Origin: Streptomyces fructofermentans
Lineage (GTDB): Bacteria; Actinomycetota; Actinomycetes; Streptomycetales; Streptomycetaceae
DNA length: 64,000 bases
NCBI RefSeq assembly: GCF_014651055.1
Contig: NZ_BMWD01000018.1
Span: 123,609 to 187,608 of the forward strand
Direction of reading: 5' to 3'
Below, piece by piece: positions 34,261 to 42,683 of the stretch. A model generated the notes under the pieces. It had not been told where the DNA came from. It worked only from the letters and a program-made list of their open reading frames with translations, and did no database searches. The first letter of the stretch is position 1, and each line of letters starts with the position of its first letter. Both the position numbers and the translations under genes were made by a program.

Positions 34261-34647
34261 TCAGGTCCGCTCGACCGGTTCGTCCCGCGGACCGGTGCCG
34301 GCGTCGGCGCCGACGTCCTCCGGGACGGGTTCCGCGAAGGGCTCCGGGCGGGGAGCCGCGAGCACCGGACGCGTCGGAGCCGCCACGAAGGTGGAGGGCA
34401 GCGAGGTCACGTTCTCCCGGCCCGCGTTCGCGATCACCACGGCCACGTACGGCAGCAGCACGCCGAGGGCCAGGGCGACGACGGCGACGTGCCGTTCGAC
34501 GTTCCAGAGCGTGGCCGCGAGGACCACCGACAGCGTGCGGACGGACATCGAGATGATGTAGCGGCGCTGTCTGCCCCGCACGTCGTCCGCCAGTCCCTGC
34601 CTGGCTCCGGTGATCCGGAAGACCTGGACGTTGCTCTGCTTCCGCAT
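34261..34647 (-). CDS. DUF3099 membrane protein
   Basis: A 128-residue protein. FRITGARQGLADDVRGRQRR is the DUF3099 signature. Two transmembrane segments follow (YIISMSVRTLSVVLAATLW and VAVVALALGVLLPYVAVVIA), then a Pro-rich acidic tail. The family is restricted to actinobacteria and has no known activity. GTG 34650 could start one codon earlier. It is divergent from the GlsB-type gene; a 7-bp inverted repeat at 34768-34785 lies between the starts. Confidence 0.85.
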   Translation of the reverse strand: MRKQSNVQVFRITGARQGLADDVRGRQRRYIISMSVRTLSVVLAATLWNVERHVAVVALALGVLLPYVAVVIANAGRENVTSLPSTFVAAPTRPVLAAPRPEPFAEPVPEDVGADAGTGPRDEPVERT

Positions 34648-34891
34648 CACGTTCCACCGCCTGCTTGACTCGGACACTGATCGGCCCGTACCGGCCCGTC
34701 CCGGTCGCGGGACCGGGCTCGGACAGCAACCACGGTACGCCCTCGGCCGGACGGGCCACGAGACCGGGTCGGGACCCCTCCCGACGACGGTGACCGGGCA
34801 GTACCGCGTATGGATGCACCCGACATGCGTCGTACGGCGTACGGGCGGACGATGGCCGCAATGCTCACCGAGAGCCGTACAGGAGGCAGCC

Positions 34892-35167
34892 ATGGGCTGG
34901 TTGTGGGCGATCATCGTCGGGTTCGTGCTGGGACTGCTGGCCAAGGCGATCATTCCGGGCAAGCAGCACAGCCCGCTCTGGCTGACCACGATCTTCGGCA
35001 TCCTCGGCGCGATCGTGGGCAACGCGATCGCCCGCGGGTTCGGCATCGAGGAGACCCGCGGCATCGACTGGGGACGGCACATCCTCCAGCTCGCCGCCGC
35101 GATCGTCCTCGTCTACCTGGGCGACCGGATGTACATGGCACTCCGGGGCAACAAGCAGAGAGCCTGA
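34892..35167 (+). CDS. GlsB/YeaQ/YmgE family stress-associated membrane protein
   Basis: A 91-residue protein with three helices and the glycine patterns of the family (WLWAIIVGFVLGLLAKAIIP and TTIFGILGAIVGNAIARGFG). Such proteins are induced by general stress in several bacteria; the mechanism is unknown. AGGAGG is at 34881-34886, six bases from the ATG. Confidence 0.88.
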   Translation: MGWLWAIIVGFVLGLLAKAIIPGKQHSPLWLTTIFGILGAIVGNAIARGFGIEETRGIDWGRHILQLAAAIVLVYLGDRMYMALRGNKQRA

Positions 35168-35174
35168 CAGCAGG

Positions 35175-35213
35175 CGGAAGGGGGCGGGGCCGTCGCGGCC
35201 CCGCCCCCTTCCG
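35175..35213. terminator. bidirectional terminator between GlsB-type gene and tyrS
   Basis: A perfect 18-bp inverted repeat (CGGAAGGGGGCGGGGCCG and its complement) with loop TCG, between convergent genes. Confidence 0.82.
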
Positions 35214-35240
35214 TCGTGCGTGTCCGTACCGCGGGGCGCG

Positions 35241-36509
35241 TCAGGCGCCGGTGACCTCCACGGCCGCCAGGTTCTTCTTGCCGCGGCGCAGCACCAGCCA
35301 CCGCCCGTGCAGCAGGTCCTCCACCGCCGGCACGGCGTCCTCGGAGGCGACCTTCACGTTGTTCACGTAGGCGCCGCCCTCCTTGACCGTGCGCCGCGCG
35401 GCCGACTTGCTGGGCGCGAGGCCGACCTCGGTGAGCAGGTCCACCACCGGGCCCAGCTCGGCGACCCGGACATGCGGCACCTCGGAGAGCGCGGCGCCCA
35501 GCGTCGCCGCGTCCAGCCCGTCCAGCTCGCCCTGACCGAACAGCGCCTTCGACGCGGCGATCACGGCGGCCGTCTGCCCGGCGCCGTGCACCAGCGTCGT
35601 CAGCTCCTCGGCCAGCGCGCGCTGGGCGGTGCGGGCCTGCGGACGCTCCTGCGTCAGCCGCTCCATCTCCTCCAGCTCCTCGCGGGACCTGAAGGACAGG
35701 ATGCGCAGGTACGTCGAGACGTCCCGGTCGTCCACGTTCAGCCAGAACTGGTAGAACGCGTACGGCGTCGTCATCGCGGGGTCCAGCCAGACCGCGCCGC
35801 CCTCGGTCTTGCCGAACTTGGTGCCGTCGGCCTTGACCATCAGCGGCGTCGCGATGCAGTGCGCCTGCGCCTCCGGCTCCAGCCGGTGGATCAGGTCCAG
35901 GCCCGCCGTCAGGTTGCCCCACTGGTCGCTGCCGCCCTGCTGGAGCGTGCAGCCGTACCTGCGGTACAGCTCCAGGAAGTCCATGCCCTGGAGCAGTTGG
36001 TAGCTGAACTCGGTGTAGCTGATGCCCTCCTGGGACTCCAGGCGCCGGGCGACCGAGTCCTTCGTGAGCATCTTGTTGACCCGGAAGTGCTTGCCGATGT
36101 CCCGCAGGAACTCGATGGCCGACAGACCGGCCGTCCAGTCCAGGTTGTTGACCATCACCGCGGCGTTCGTGCCCTCGAAGGACAGGAACGGCTCGATCTG
36201 GGAACGCAGCCGGCCGACCCAGGCGGCGACCGTCTCCGGGTCGTTCAGCGTGCGCTCCGCCGTCGGGCGCGGGTCGCCGATCTGGCCGGTCGCGCCGCCC
36301 ACCAGGGCCAGCGGGCGCAGGCCCGCCTGCTGGAGCCGGCGCATCGTGAGCACCTGCACCAGATGCCCGACGTGCAGGCTGGCCGCGGTCGGGTCGAAGC
36401 CGCAATAGAACGTGACGGGACCGTCCGCGAGCGCCTTGCGCAAGGCGTCCTCGTCGGTGGACAGGGCGAACAGCCCACGCCACTTCAGCTCGTCGACGAT
36501 GTCCGTCAC
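35241..36509 (-). CDS. tyrS: tyrosyl-tRNA synthetase
   Basis: A 422-residue class I aminoacyl-tRNA synthetase. HVGH at 46-49 is the HIGH motif and KFGKT at 231-235 replaces KMSKS, as usual in bacterial TyrRS. GCTLQQGGSDQWGNLTAG is the tyrosine pocket, and the C-terminal S4-like RNA-binding domain (SKSAARRTVKEGGAYVNNVK) is complete. GTG 36509 follows GAGGAG. It lies downstream of the PmbA-like gene on the same strand; I saw no T-box. Confidence 0.96.
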   Translation of the reverse strand: MTDIVDELKWRGLFALSTDEDALRKALADGPVTFYCGFDPTAASLHVGHLVQVLTMRRLQQAGLRPLALVGGATGQIGDPRPTAERTLNDPETVAAWVGRLRSQIEPFLSFEGTNAAVMVNNLDWTAGLSAIEFLRDIGKHFRVNKMLTKDSVARRLESQEGISYTEFSYQLLQGMDFLELYRRYGCTLQQGGSDQWGNLTAGLDLIHRLEPEAQAHCIATPLMVKADGTKFGKTEGGAVWLDPAMTTPYAFYQFWLNVDDRDVSTYLRILSFRSREELEEMERLTQERPQARTAQRALAEELTTLVHGAGQTAAVIAASKALFGQGELDGLDAATLGAALSEVPHVRVAELGPVVDLLTEVGLAPSKSAARRTVKEGGAYVNNVKVASEDAVPAVEDLLHGRWLVLRRGKKNLAAVEVTGA

Positions 36510-36601
36510 GGTTCTCGTATCTCCTCGGATGGTGCTCGCCCGGTGGCGCGCTCGGCCGCCGGGATGCTCGTGGGGCGGTCGGTCGACAGCCGGGTACGAG
36601 G

Positions 36602-38005
36602 TTATACGCCCTGGCTGACAGAACTCATATTGAAATCCGGCACCCGCAGGGCGGGCATCGCGGCCCGGGTGAACCAGTCGCTCCACTCGCGCGGCAGCGT
36701 CTTCTCCGTCCGCCCCGCCTCGGTCGCCCGCCCCAGCAGTCCCACCGGCGACTCGTTGAACCGGAAGTTGTTCACCTCGCCGACGACCTCGCCGTCCTCG
36801 ACCAGGTACACGCCGTCCCGGGTGAGGCCGGTGAGCAGCAGCGTCGCCGGGTCGACCTCGCGGATGTACCAGAGGCAGGTCAGCAGGAGCCCGCGCCCGG
36901 TCGCGGCGACCATCTCCTCCAGGGACGTGTCCGTGCCGCCGTCCAGTACGAGGTTCCCGATGCCGGGCGCCACCGGCAGCCCGGTCAGGGCCGCGCTGTG
37001 CCGCGTGCTCGTCAGCTGCCGCAGCTCGCCCGCTCGGACCCAGTCCGTGGCCCGCAGCGGCAGCCCGTTGTCGAAGACGGAGGCGTCGTCGCCCGAGGAG
37101 TGGGCGAGGACGAACGGCGCGGACTCCAGGCCCGGCTCGTTCGGGTCGCTGCGCAGTGTCAGCGGCAGGTCGGTCAGCTTCTCGCCGACGCGCGTGCCCC
37201 CGCCCGGCTTGCTGAACACGGTCCGGCCCTCGGCCGCGTCCCGGGCAGCGGCCGACCACATCTGGTAGATCAGCAGGTCGGCGACGGCCGTCGGCGGCAG
37301 CAGCGTCTCGTACCGTCCGGCGGGGAGCTCCACCCGCCGCTCGGCCCAGCCGAGCCGGACGGCCAGTTCCGCGTCGAGCGCGGCGGGGTCCACGTCCTTG
37401 AAGTCGCGCGTCGAGCGGCCCGCCCACGCCGAGCGCGTACGGTCCGGCGACTTGGCGTTCAGCTCCAGCGTGCCGTTGGGCTGGTCGTGCCGCAGCCGCA
37501 GCCCCGTGGACGTGCCGAGGTAGCTGGTCACCAGCTCGTGGTTGGCGAACCCGTACAGCTCCCGGCCGCCGGCCCGCGCGCGGGCGAAGGCCTCGCCGAG
37601 CGCCGGCGCGAAGTCCGCGAAGACCGCCGACGAGGTCTCGGCGGGCGCGTCCGTGAAGTCGGGGGAGGCGGGCACGCCCTCGACGAGGGGCTGCGCGTCC
37701 TCGGCCGGGGCCGCGCCGCGCGCCGCGGCCTCGGCGGCCCGCACCAGCGGCTCCAGCTCGTCCGCGGTGACCGCCGAGCGCGAGACGACACCGGACGCGG
37801 TGCCCTCCCGGCCGCCGACGGTGGCGATGACGGTCAGCGTGCGCCCGCGTGTGACGCCGTTCGTGGTCAGGGCGTTGCCCGCCCAGCGCAGGTTCGCCGA
37901 CGAGTGCTCGTCGGCGATCACGACGCAGCCGTCGGCCCGGGACAGCGCGAGGGCGCGCTCGACGACCTCGTACGGCTTGCTCTGCTTGTCGGTGCGGGCG
38001 CTCAT
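36602..38005 (-). CDS. pmbA: TldE/PmbA family protein (metalloprotease partner)
   Basis: A 467-residue protein of the TldD/PmbA family lacking the HExxxH motif, as expected of the TldE/PmbA subunit. It has VIATVGGREGTASGVV and the C-terminal GNLVLDGGTDTSLEEMVAAT and VGEVNNFRFNESPVGLL. In E. coli the TldD/TldE heterodimer degrades unfolded peptides and matures microcins. Its ATG overlaps the tldD stop in ATGA, giving equal, coupled synthesis. No RiPP precursor is seen nearby. Confidence 0.92.
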   Translation of the reverse strand: MSARTDKQSKPYEVVERALALSRADGCVVIADEHSSANLRWAGNALTTNGVTRGRTLTVIATVGGREGTASGVVSRSAVTADELEPLVRAAEAAARGAAPAEDAQPLVEGVPASPDFTDAPAETSSAVFADFAPALGEAFARARAGGRELYGFANHELVTSYLGTSTGLRLRHDQPNGTLELNAKSPDRTRSAWAGRSTRDFKDVDPAALDAELAVRLGWAERRVELPAGRYETLLPPTAVADLLIYQMWSAAARDAAEGRTVFSKPGGGTRVGEKLTDLPLTLRSDPNEPGLESAPFVLAHSSGDDASVFDNGLPLRATDWVRAGELRQLTSTRHSAALTGLPVAPGIGNLVLDGGTDTSLEEMVAATGRGLLLTCLWYIREVDPATLLLTGLTRDGVYLVEDGEVVGEVNNFRFNESPVGLLGRATEAGRTEKTLPREWSDWFTRAAMPALRVPDFNMSSVSQGV

Positions 38006-39525
38006 CGACCGGCCTCCTGCGTGGTGTTCAGAATGTTGACGCCCTTGAAGAGGGCGGAGGGGCAGCCGTGCGAGACCGCGGCGACCTGCCCGGGCTGGGC
38101 CTTGCCGCAGTTGAAGGCGCCGCCGAGGACATAGGTCTGGGGGCCGCCGACCGCCGCCATCGAGCCCCAGAAGTCCGTGGTCGTGGCCTGGTAGGCGACG
38201 TCCCGCAGCTGACCGGTGATCCGGCCGTTCTCGATCTTGAAGAACCGCTGCCCGGTGAACTGGAAGTTGTAGCGCTGCATGTCGATCGACCAGGAGCGGT
38301 CGCCCACCACGTAGATACCGCGGTCGACGCTCCCGATCAGCCCCTCCGTGGACAGCCCGCCCGGGTCCGGCCTGAGCGACACGTTGGCCATCCGCTGCAC
38401 GGGCACATGGCCGGGGGAGTCGGCGTACGCGCAGCCGTTGGAGCGTTCGAAGCCCGTCAGCCGCGCGATCCGCCGGTCGAGCTGGTACCCGACGAGCGTG
38501 CCGTCCTTCACGAGGTCCCAGGACTGCCCGGCGACACCCTCGTCGTCGTACCCGATGGTCGCGAGACCGTGCTCGGCGGTGCGGTCGCCGGTGACGTTCA
38601 TCAGCTCGGAGCCGTACCGCAGCTTGCCCAACTGGTCGAAGGTGGCGAAGGAGGTCCCCGCGTACGCGGCCTCGTAGCCGAGGGCGCGGTCCAGCTCGGT
38701 GGCGTGGCCGATGGACTCGTGGATCGTCAGCCACAGGTTCGACGGGTCGACGACCAGGTCGTACAGACCCGCCTCGACACTGGGCGCCCGCATCTTCTCG
38801 GCGAGCAGCTCCGGGATCTGCTCCAGCTCCGACTCCCAGTCCCAGCCGGTGCCGGTCAGGTACTCCCAGCCGCGCCCCACGGGCGGCGCGATCGTGCGCA
38901 TCGAGTCGAACTCGCCGCTCGACTCGTCCACCGCGACGGCGGTGAACTGCGGGTGCAGCCGCACGCGCTGCTGCGTCGTCACGGTCCCGGCCGTGTCCGC
39001 GTAGAACTTGTTCTCGTGCACGGTCATCAGCGAGGCGTCGACATGGCTGACCCCGCGCGCCGACAGCAGCCGCGCGCTCCACTCCGACAGCAGCCCCGAC
39101 TTCTCCTCGTCGGGCACGGAGAAGGGGTCGATCGCGTACGAGGAGATCCAGGTCCTGTCCTCGTGCACCGGCTCGTCGGCGAGCTCCACGCGTTCGTCCG
39201 AGCCCGCCGCCCTGATCACCTGGGCCGACAGCTTGGCCATCGCGACGGCCTGCCCCGCGACCCGCGCGGCGGCGTCCATCGTCAGATCGACCCCGGACGC
39301 GAACCCCCACGTCCCACCGTGCACCACCCGCACCGCGTACCCGAGGTCCGTGGTGTCCGAGGACCCCGCGGGCTTCGCGTCGCGCAGCCGCCGGGCCGCG
39401 CTGCGCACGCGCTCGAACCGGAAGTCCGCGTGCTCGGCGCCCAGCGCCCGGGCCCGCGCGAGCGCCGCGTCGGCCAAGGCCCTGAGCGGCAGTGCCGTGA
39501 AGGCTTCGTCGATGGAATGGGGCAC
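38002..39525 (-). CDS. tldD: TldD family metalloprotease
   Basis: A 507-residue catalytic subunit. HESIGH at 269-274 is the HExxxH zinc motif. GIYVVGDRSWSIDMQRYNFQ and the C-terminal YVLGGAFNCGKAQPG segment are conserved. It forms the TldD/E protease with the coupled downstream gene. It is divergent from fabG; the 187-base gap holds a 9-bp inverted repeat. Confidence 0.94.
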   Translation of the reverse strand: MPHSIDEAFTALPLRALADAALARARALGAEHADFRFERVRSAARRLRDAKPAGSSDTTDLGYAVRVVHGGTWGFASGVDLTMDAAARVAGQAVAMAKLSAQVIRAAGSDERVELADEPVHEDRTWISSYAIDPFSVPDEEKSGLLSEWSARLLSARGVSHVDASLMTVHENKFYADTAGTVTTQQRVRLHPQFTAVAVDESSGEFDSMRTIAPPVGRGWEYLTGTGWDWESELEQIPELLAEKMRAPSVEAGLYDLVVDPSNLWLTIHESIGHATELDRALGYEAAYAGTSFATFDQLGKLRYGSELMNVTGDRTAEHGLATIGYDDEGVAGQSWDLVKDGTLVGYQLDRRIARLTGFERSNGCAYADSPGHVPVQRMANVSLRPDPGGLSTEGLIGSVDRGIYVVGDRSWSIDMQRYNFQFTGQRFFKIENGRITGQLRDVAYQATTTDFWGSMAAVGGPQTYVLGGAFNCGKAQPGQVAAVSHGCPSALFKGVNILNTTQEAGR

Positions 39526-39607
39526 GGAGGTCTCCCTGCTGTCGTTGCCTGTCGGGTCCGATCATGTCGCGCGGGCGCACCCGGGGGCCAGGTCTTTCTG
39601 TAGGGAT

Positions 39608-39637
39608 CCGACAGTGAGTCCCGTACGCCACTGTCGG
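39608..39637. promoter_or_regulatory. 9-bp inverted repeat between tldD and fabG
   Basis: CCGACAGTG (39608-39616) and CACTGTCGG (39629-39637) are exact inverse complements around a 12-base centre, in the intergenic region of two divergent operons. The distance to a possible fabG -10 (TAGGTT at 39670-39675) is about 33 bases. This fits an operator better than a terminator. Confidence 0.5.
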
Positions 39638-39712
39638 TGCCCGATTCTCCGTACCCGGGACGGTACCGATAGGTTTTCGAGGTACCAGACCGGCTATCGA
39701 AAGGGTGATCCG

Positions 39713-40417
39713 TTGAGCCGCTCGGTTCTCGTCACCGGAGGAAACCGGGGCATCGGCCTCGCCATCGCCCGCGCGTTCGCCGATGCGGGCGACAAGGTCG
39801 CGATCACGTACCGCTCGGGCGAGCCCCCGGCCGGCTTCCTCGCGGTCAAGTGCGACATCACCGACAGCGAGCAGGTGGAGCAGGCCTACAAGGAGATCGA
39901 GGCCGAGCACGGCCCGGTCGAGGTCCTGGTCGCCAACGCCGGCGTCACCAAGGACCAGCTCCTCATGCGGATGTCCGAGGACGACTTCACGTCCGTCGTG
40001 GACACCAACCTGACCGGCGCCTTCCGGGTCGTGAAGCGGGCCAACCGTGGCATGCTGCGCGCCAAGAAGGGCAGGGTCGTGCTGCTCTCCTCGGTCGTCG
40101 GGCTGCTCGGCTCGGCGGGCCAGGCGAACTACGCCGCCTCGAAGGCCGGACTGGTCGGCTTCGCGCGCTCGCTCGCCCGTGAGCTGGGCTCGCGCAACAT
40201 CACCTTCAACGTCGTCGCGCCCGGTTTCGTCGACACCGACATGACCAAGGTGCTCACCGACGAGCAGCGCGCGGGCATCGTGAAGCAGGTCCCGCTGGGC
40301 CGCTACGCGCGGCCCGAGGAGATCGCCGCGACGGTGCGGTTCCTCGCCTCGGACGACGCCTCGTACATCACTGGAGCCGTCATCCCGGTTGACGGCGGAC
40401 TGGGAATGGGTCACTGA
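39713..40417 (+). CDS. fabG: 3-oxoacyl-ACP reductase
   Basis: A 234-residue SDR reducing 3-oxoacyl-ACP in fatty acid synthesis. Motifs: TGGNRGIG, NAGVTKDQLL, LLSSVVG with the catalytic Ser, and NYAASKAGLVGFARSLAREL with Tyr140 and Lys144. The start is a TTG at 39713 preceded by AAGGG. It is six bases from fabI, an arrangement shared with fabG1-inhA in mycobacteria. Confidence 0.94.
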   Translation: MSRSVLVTGGNRGIGLAIARAFADAGDKVAITYRSGEPPAGFLAVKCDITDSEQVEQAYKEIEAEHGPVEVLVANAGVTKDQLLMRMSEDDFTSVVDTNLTGAFRVVKRANRGMLRAKKGRVVLLSSVVGLLGSAGQANYAASKAGLVGFARSLARELGSRNITFNVVAPGFVDTDMTKVLTDEQRAGIVKQVPLGRYARPEEIAATVRFLASDDASYITGAVIPVDGGLGMGH

Positions 40418-40422
40418 TCACC

Positions 40423-41190
40423 ATGAGCGGAATTCTCGAGGGCAAGCGCATCCTGATCACGGGTGTGCTGACGGAGTCCTCCATCGCCTTCCACACGGCC
40501 AAGCTGGCCCAGGAGCAGGGTGCCGAGATCATCCTGACCGCGTTCCCGCGGCCCACCCTGACCGAGCGCATCGCCAAGAAGCTGCCGAAGCCCGCCAAGG
40601 TCATCGAGCTGGACGTCACGAACGAGGAGCACCTCGCGCGCCTGGCCGACATCGTCGGCGAGGAGCTCGGCGGCCTCGACGGCGTCGTGCACTCCATCGG
40701 CTTCGCGCCGCAGGACGCCCTCGGCGGCAACTTCCTCAACACGCCGTTCGAGTCGGTCGCCACGGCGATGCACGTCTCGGCGTTCTCCCTGAAGTCCCTG
40801 ACCATGGCCTGCCTGCCGCTGATGCAGAACGGCGGCTCGGTCGTCGGTCTCACCTTCGACGCCTCGTTCGCCTGGCCGCAGTACGACTGGATGGGCCCGG
40901 CCAAGGCCGCCCTGGAGGCCACCAGCCGCTACATGGCGCGCGACCTGGGCAAGCAGAACATCCGCTGCAACCTCGTCTCGGCGGGCCCGCTCGGCTCCAT
41001 GGCCGCCAAGTCCATCCCGGGCTTCAGCGACCTCGCCGCCGTCTGGGACGAGCGTTCCCCGCTGGAGTGGGACCTCAAGGACCCCGAGCCGGCCGGCCGC
41101 GGTGTCGTCGCGCTGCTCAGCGACTGGTTCCCGAAGACCACCGGCGAGATCGTCCACGTGGACGGCGGGCTGCACGCGATCGGCGCGTGA
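40423..41190 (+). CDS. fabI: enoyl-ACP reductase (InhA/FabI type)
   Basis: A 255-residue NADH-dependent reductase for the last step of the elongation cycle. It has ILITGVLTESSIAFHTAKLA, DGVVHSIGFAP, the Y-x6-K pair YDWMGPAK (Tyr154, Lys161) and GEIVHVDGGLHAIGA. It is close to mycobacterial InhA. It lies six bases after fabG and is surely cotranscribed. Confidence 0.95.
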   Translation: MSGILEGKRILITGVLTESSIAFHTAKLAQEQGAEIILTAFPRPTLTERIAKKLPKPAKVIELDVTNEEHLARLADIVGEELGGLDGVVHSIGFAPQDALGGNFLNTPFESVATAMHVSAFSLKSLTMACLPLMQNGGSVVGLTFDASFAWPQYDWMGPAKAALEATSRYMARDLGKQNIRCNLVSAGPLGSMAAKSIPGFSDLAAVWDERSPLEWDLKDPEPAGRGVVALLSDWFPKTTGEIVHVDGGLHAIGA

Positions 41191-41368
41191 GTCCGCGCGC
41201 GAGCGCTCCCGTACGGAATCCGGCGCCCCGTCCCCCGCATCGCGCGGAGGGCGGGGCGTCACCCGTTCGGCCGCACCGGCCGGGCGGTGGGGGCCGGTCG
41301 GCGTCCACTCTGGAGGAGGAGTTCCCCTCCCGAGATGCCCTCCCCAGCCCGGCCGAGGAGGTTCCCTT

Positions 41369-41758
41369 GTGCGCCTGTCCCAGCCCCGCTGCAAGCATCG
41401 GCTCCATTGGAGCGGCTTCGCCGCGCCCCCGGTCGTCCTGCTCCTCGCCCTGACCCTGCCGCTCGCGCTGCCGCAGGAGGCGGCCTCGCACACGACGACC
41501 GCGCCCCGGGCCGGCGAGCCCGCCCCCAGGCCCTTCGGGGCGGCGTGCCGGACCGCGGTCGACGGTTCGTCGGTGACGGCCTACTGCCACAACCCGTATC
41601 CCGAGACCGACCACGTCGCACTGCACGTCGAGTGCGAACGCTGGTGGGACATAGACACGGACGGGCCCAGGGCCGAGGCGGGACCCGCGCAGACCGTACG
41701 GCTCACCGGCCGGTGCTGGAAGGAGGTCCGCTCGGCCTGGGTCAGCCACCGGAAGTGA
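41369..41758 (+). CDS. small secreted protein of unknown function
   Basis: A 129-residue protein with a basic N-terminus, a hydrophobic core (APPVVLLLALTLPLALP) and a small-residue cleavage region near EAASH, so probably exported. The mature part has four cysteines, ACRTAV, YCHNPY, HVECERWW and GRCWKEVR, which could form two disulfides. No family recognised. GAGGAGG at 41355-41361 supports the GTG start. Confidence 0.75.
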   Translation: MRLSQPRCKHRLHWSGFAAPPVVLLLALTLPLALPQEAASHTTTAPRAGEPAPRPFGAACRTAVDGSSVTAYCHNPYPETDHVALHVECERWWDIDTDGPRAEAGPAQTVRLTGRCWKEVRSAWVSHRK

Positions 41759-41888
41759 CGGGACCCGACCGTCCCCGCCGGTCCGTCCGGCCCGTCCCCG
41801 CGGCTCCATACGGCAGGGGCGCCGGGCGCGTCGGTGCAGGCGTCGGCCCCGGCACCGGCGCCTTGCGCACCGGGGCCGGCCGGAGGTG

Positions 41889-42563
41889 TCAGGGGCGTCC
41901 CGGGCGGCACACGAACGGATAGCCGGCCGCCTCGTCGGCGGCGCCCTGCGCGTCGCCCGCGCGGATCGCGTCGACCAGGCGCGTGTGGTCCATGTACGTC
42001 TCCGGCGTCAGCTCCGCGCCCACGTCCTCGCGCAGCCAGTCGCGCACGACCTCGCCCAGGTCCGCGTACATCGCGGTCATGACGTCGTTGTGGGAGGCGG
42101 CCACCACGGCCAGGTGGAAGGTCGTGTCCGCGGCCACGAACGCTTCGGCGTCCCCCGACTCCCAGGCCTCGTCCCGGCGTACGAGGAGCGCGTCGAGCTG
42201 TCGCAGATCGCGCTCGGTGCGGCGCCCGGCGGCCAGGCTCGCGGCGCTCGACTCCAGGGTGGAGCGCAGTTCGGCGACATGGCGCGGATCGGCGTCCGCG
42301 AAACGCCGGTGCATCACGCCCGCCAGCTCGCTGGTCGCCACGACATAGGTGCCCGAGCCCTGGCGGATGTCCAGCAGGCCGTTGTGCGCGAGGGCGCGGA
42401 CCGCCTCCCGGACGGTGTTCCGCGCGACCCCCATCTCCTCGACCAGCTCCGGTTCGGTGGGGATGCGGGAGCCCACCGGCCACTCACCCGAGGTGATCTG
42501 GTTCCGCAGCGCGGCGATGACCTGCTCGGACAGGGCCGATCGGCGGGGGTGGCTCAGCGGCAT
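41889..42563 (-). CDS. GntR-family (FadR subgroup) regulator
   Basis: A 224-residue regulator. The winged helix-turn-helix is at residues 8-75 (LSEQVIAALRNQITSGEWPV, ELVEEMGVARNTVREAVRAL). The C-terminal FCD domain has HLAVVAASHNDVM and DHTRLVDAI, where histidines and aspartate bind a metal. It is divergent from the CynX-type exporter gene and probably controls it. Confidence 0.9.
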   Translation of the reverse strand: MPLSHPRRSALSEQVIAALRNQITSGEWPVGSRIPTEPELVEEMGVARNTVREAVRALAHNGLLDIRQGSGTYVVATSELAGVMHRRFADADPRHVAELRSTLESSAASLAAGRRTERDLRQLDALLVRRDEAWESGDAEAFVAADTTFHLAVVAASHNDVMTAMYADLGEVVRDWLREDVGAELTPETYMDHTRLVDAIRAGDAQGAADEAAGYPFVCRPGRP

Positions 42564-42645
42564 GGGGGTCCTTCGCGCCGGGGGTGCGCCGGGCACCGGA
42601 ACACGTGTCAGGGGATTGTGCACCAACGGGCCCAGCCCAACGAAC

Positions 42646-42676
42646 TGGACAACCAATCATCCCATGATTCTATGAT
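42646..42676 (+). promoter_or_regulatory. promoter for MFS gene
   Basis: TGGACA at 42646-42651 and TATGAT at 42671-42676 are separated by 19 bases; the ATG at 42684 is seven bases after the -10 box, so the mRNA is probably leaderless. Several ATCAT/ATGAT elements overlap the promoter and could be the GntR site. Confidence 0.55.
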
Positions 42677-42683
42677 GGGCTCC

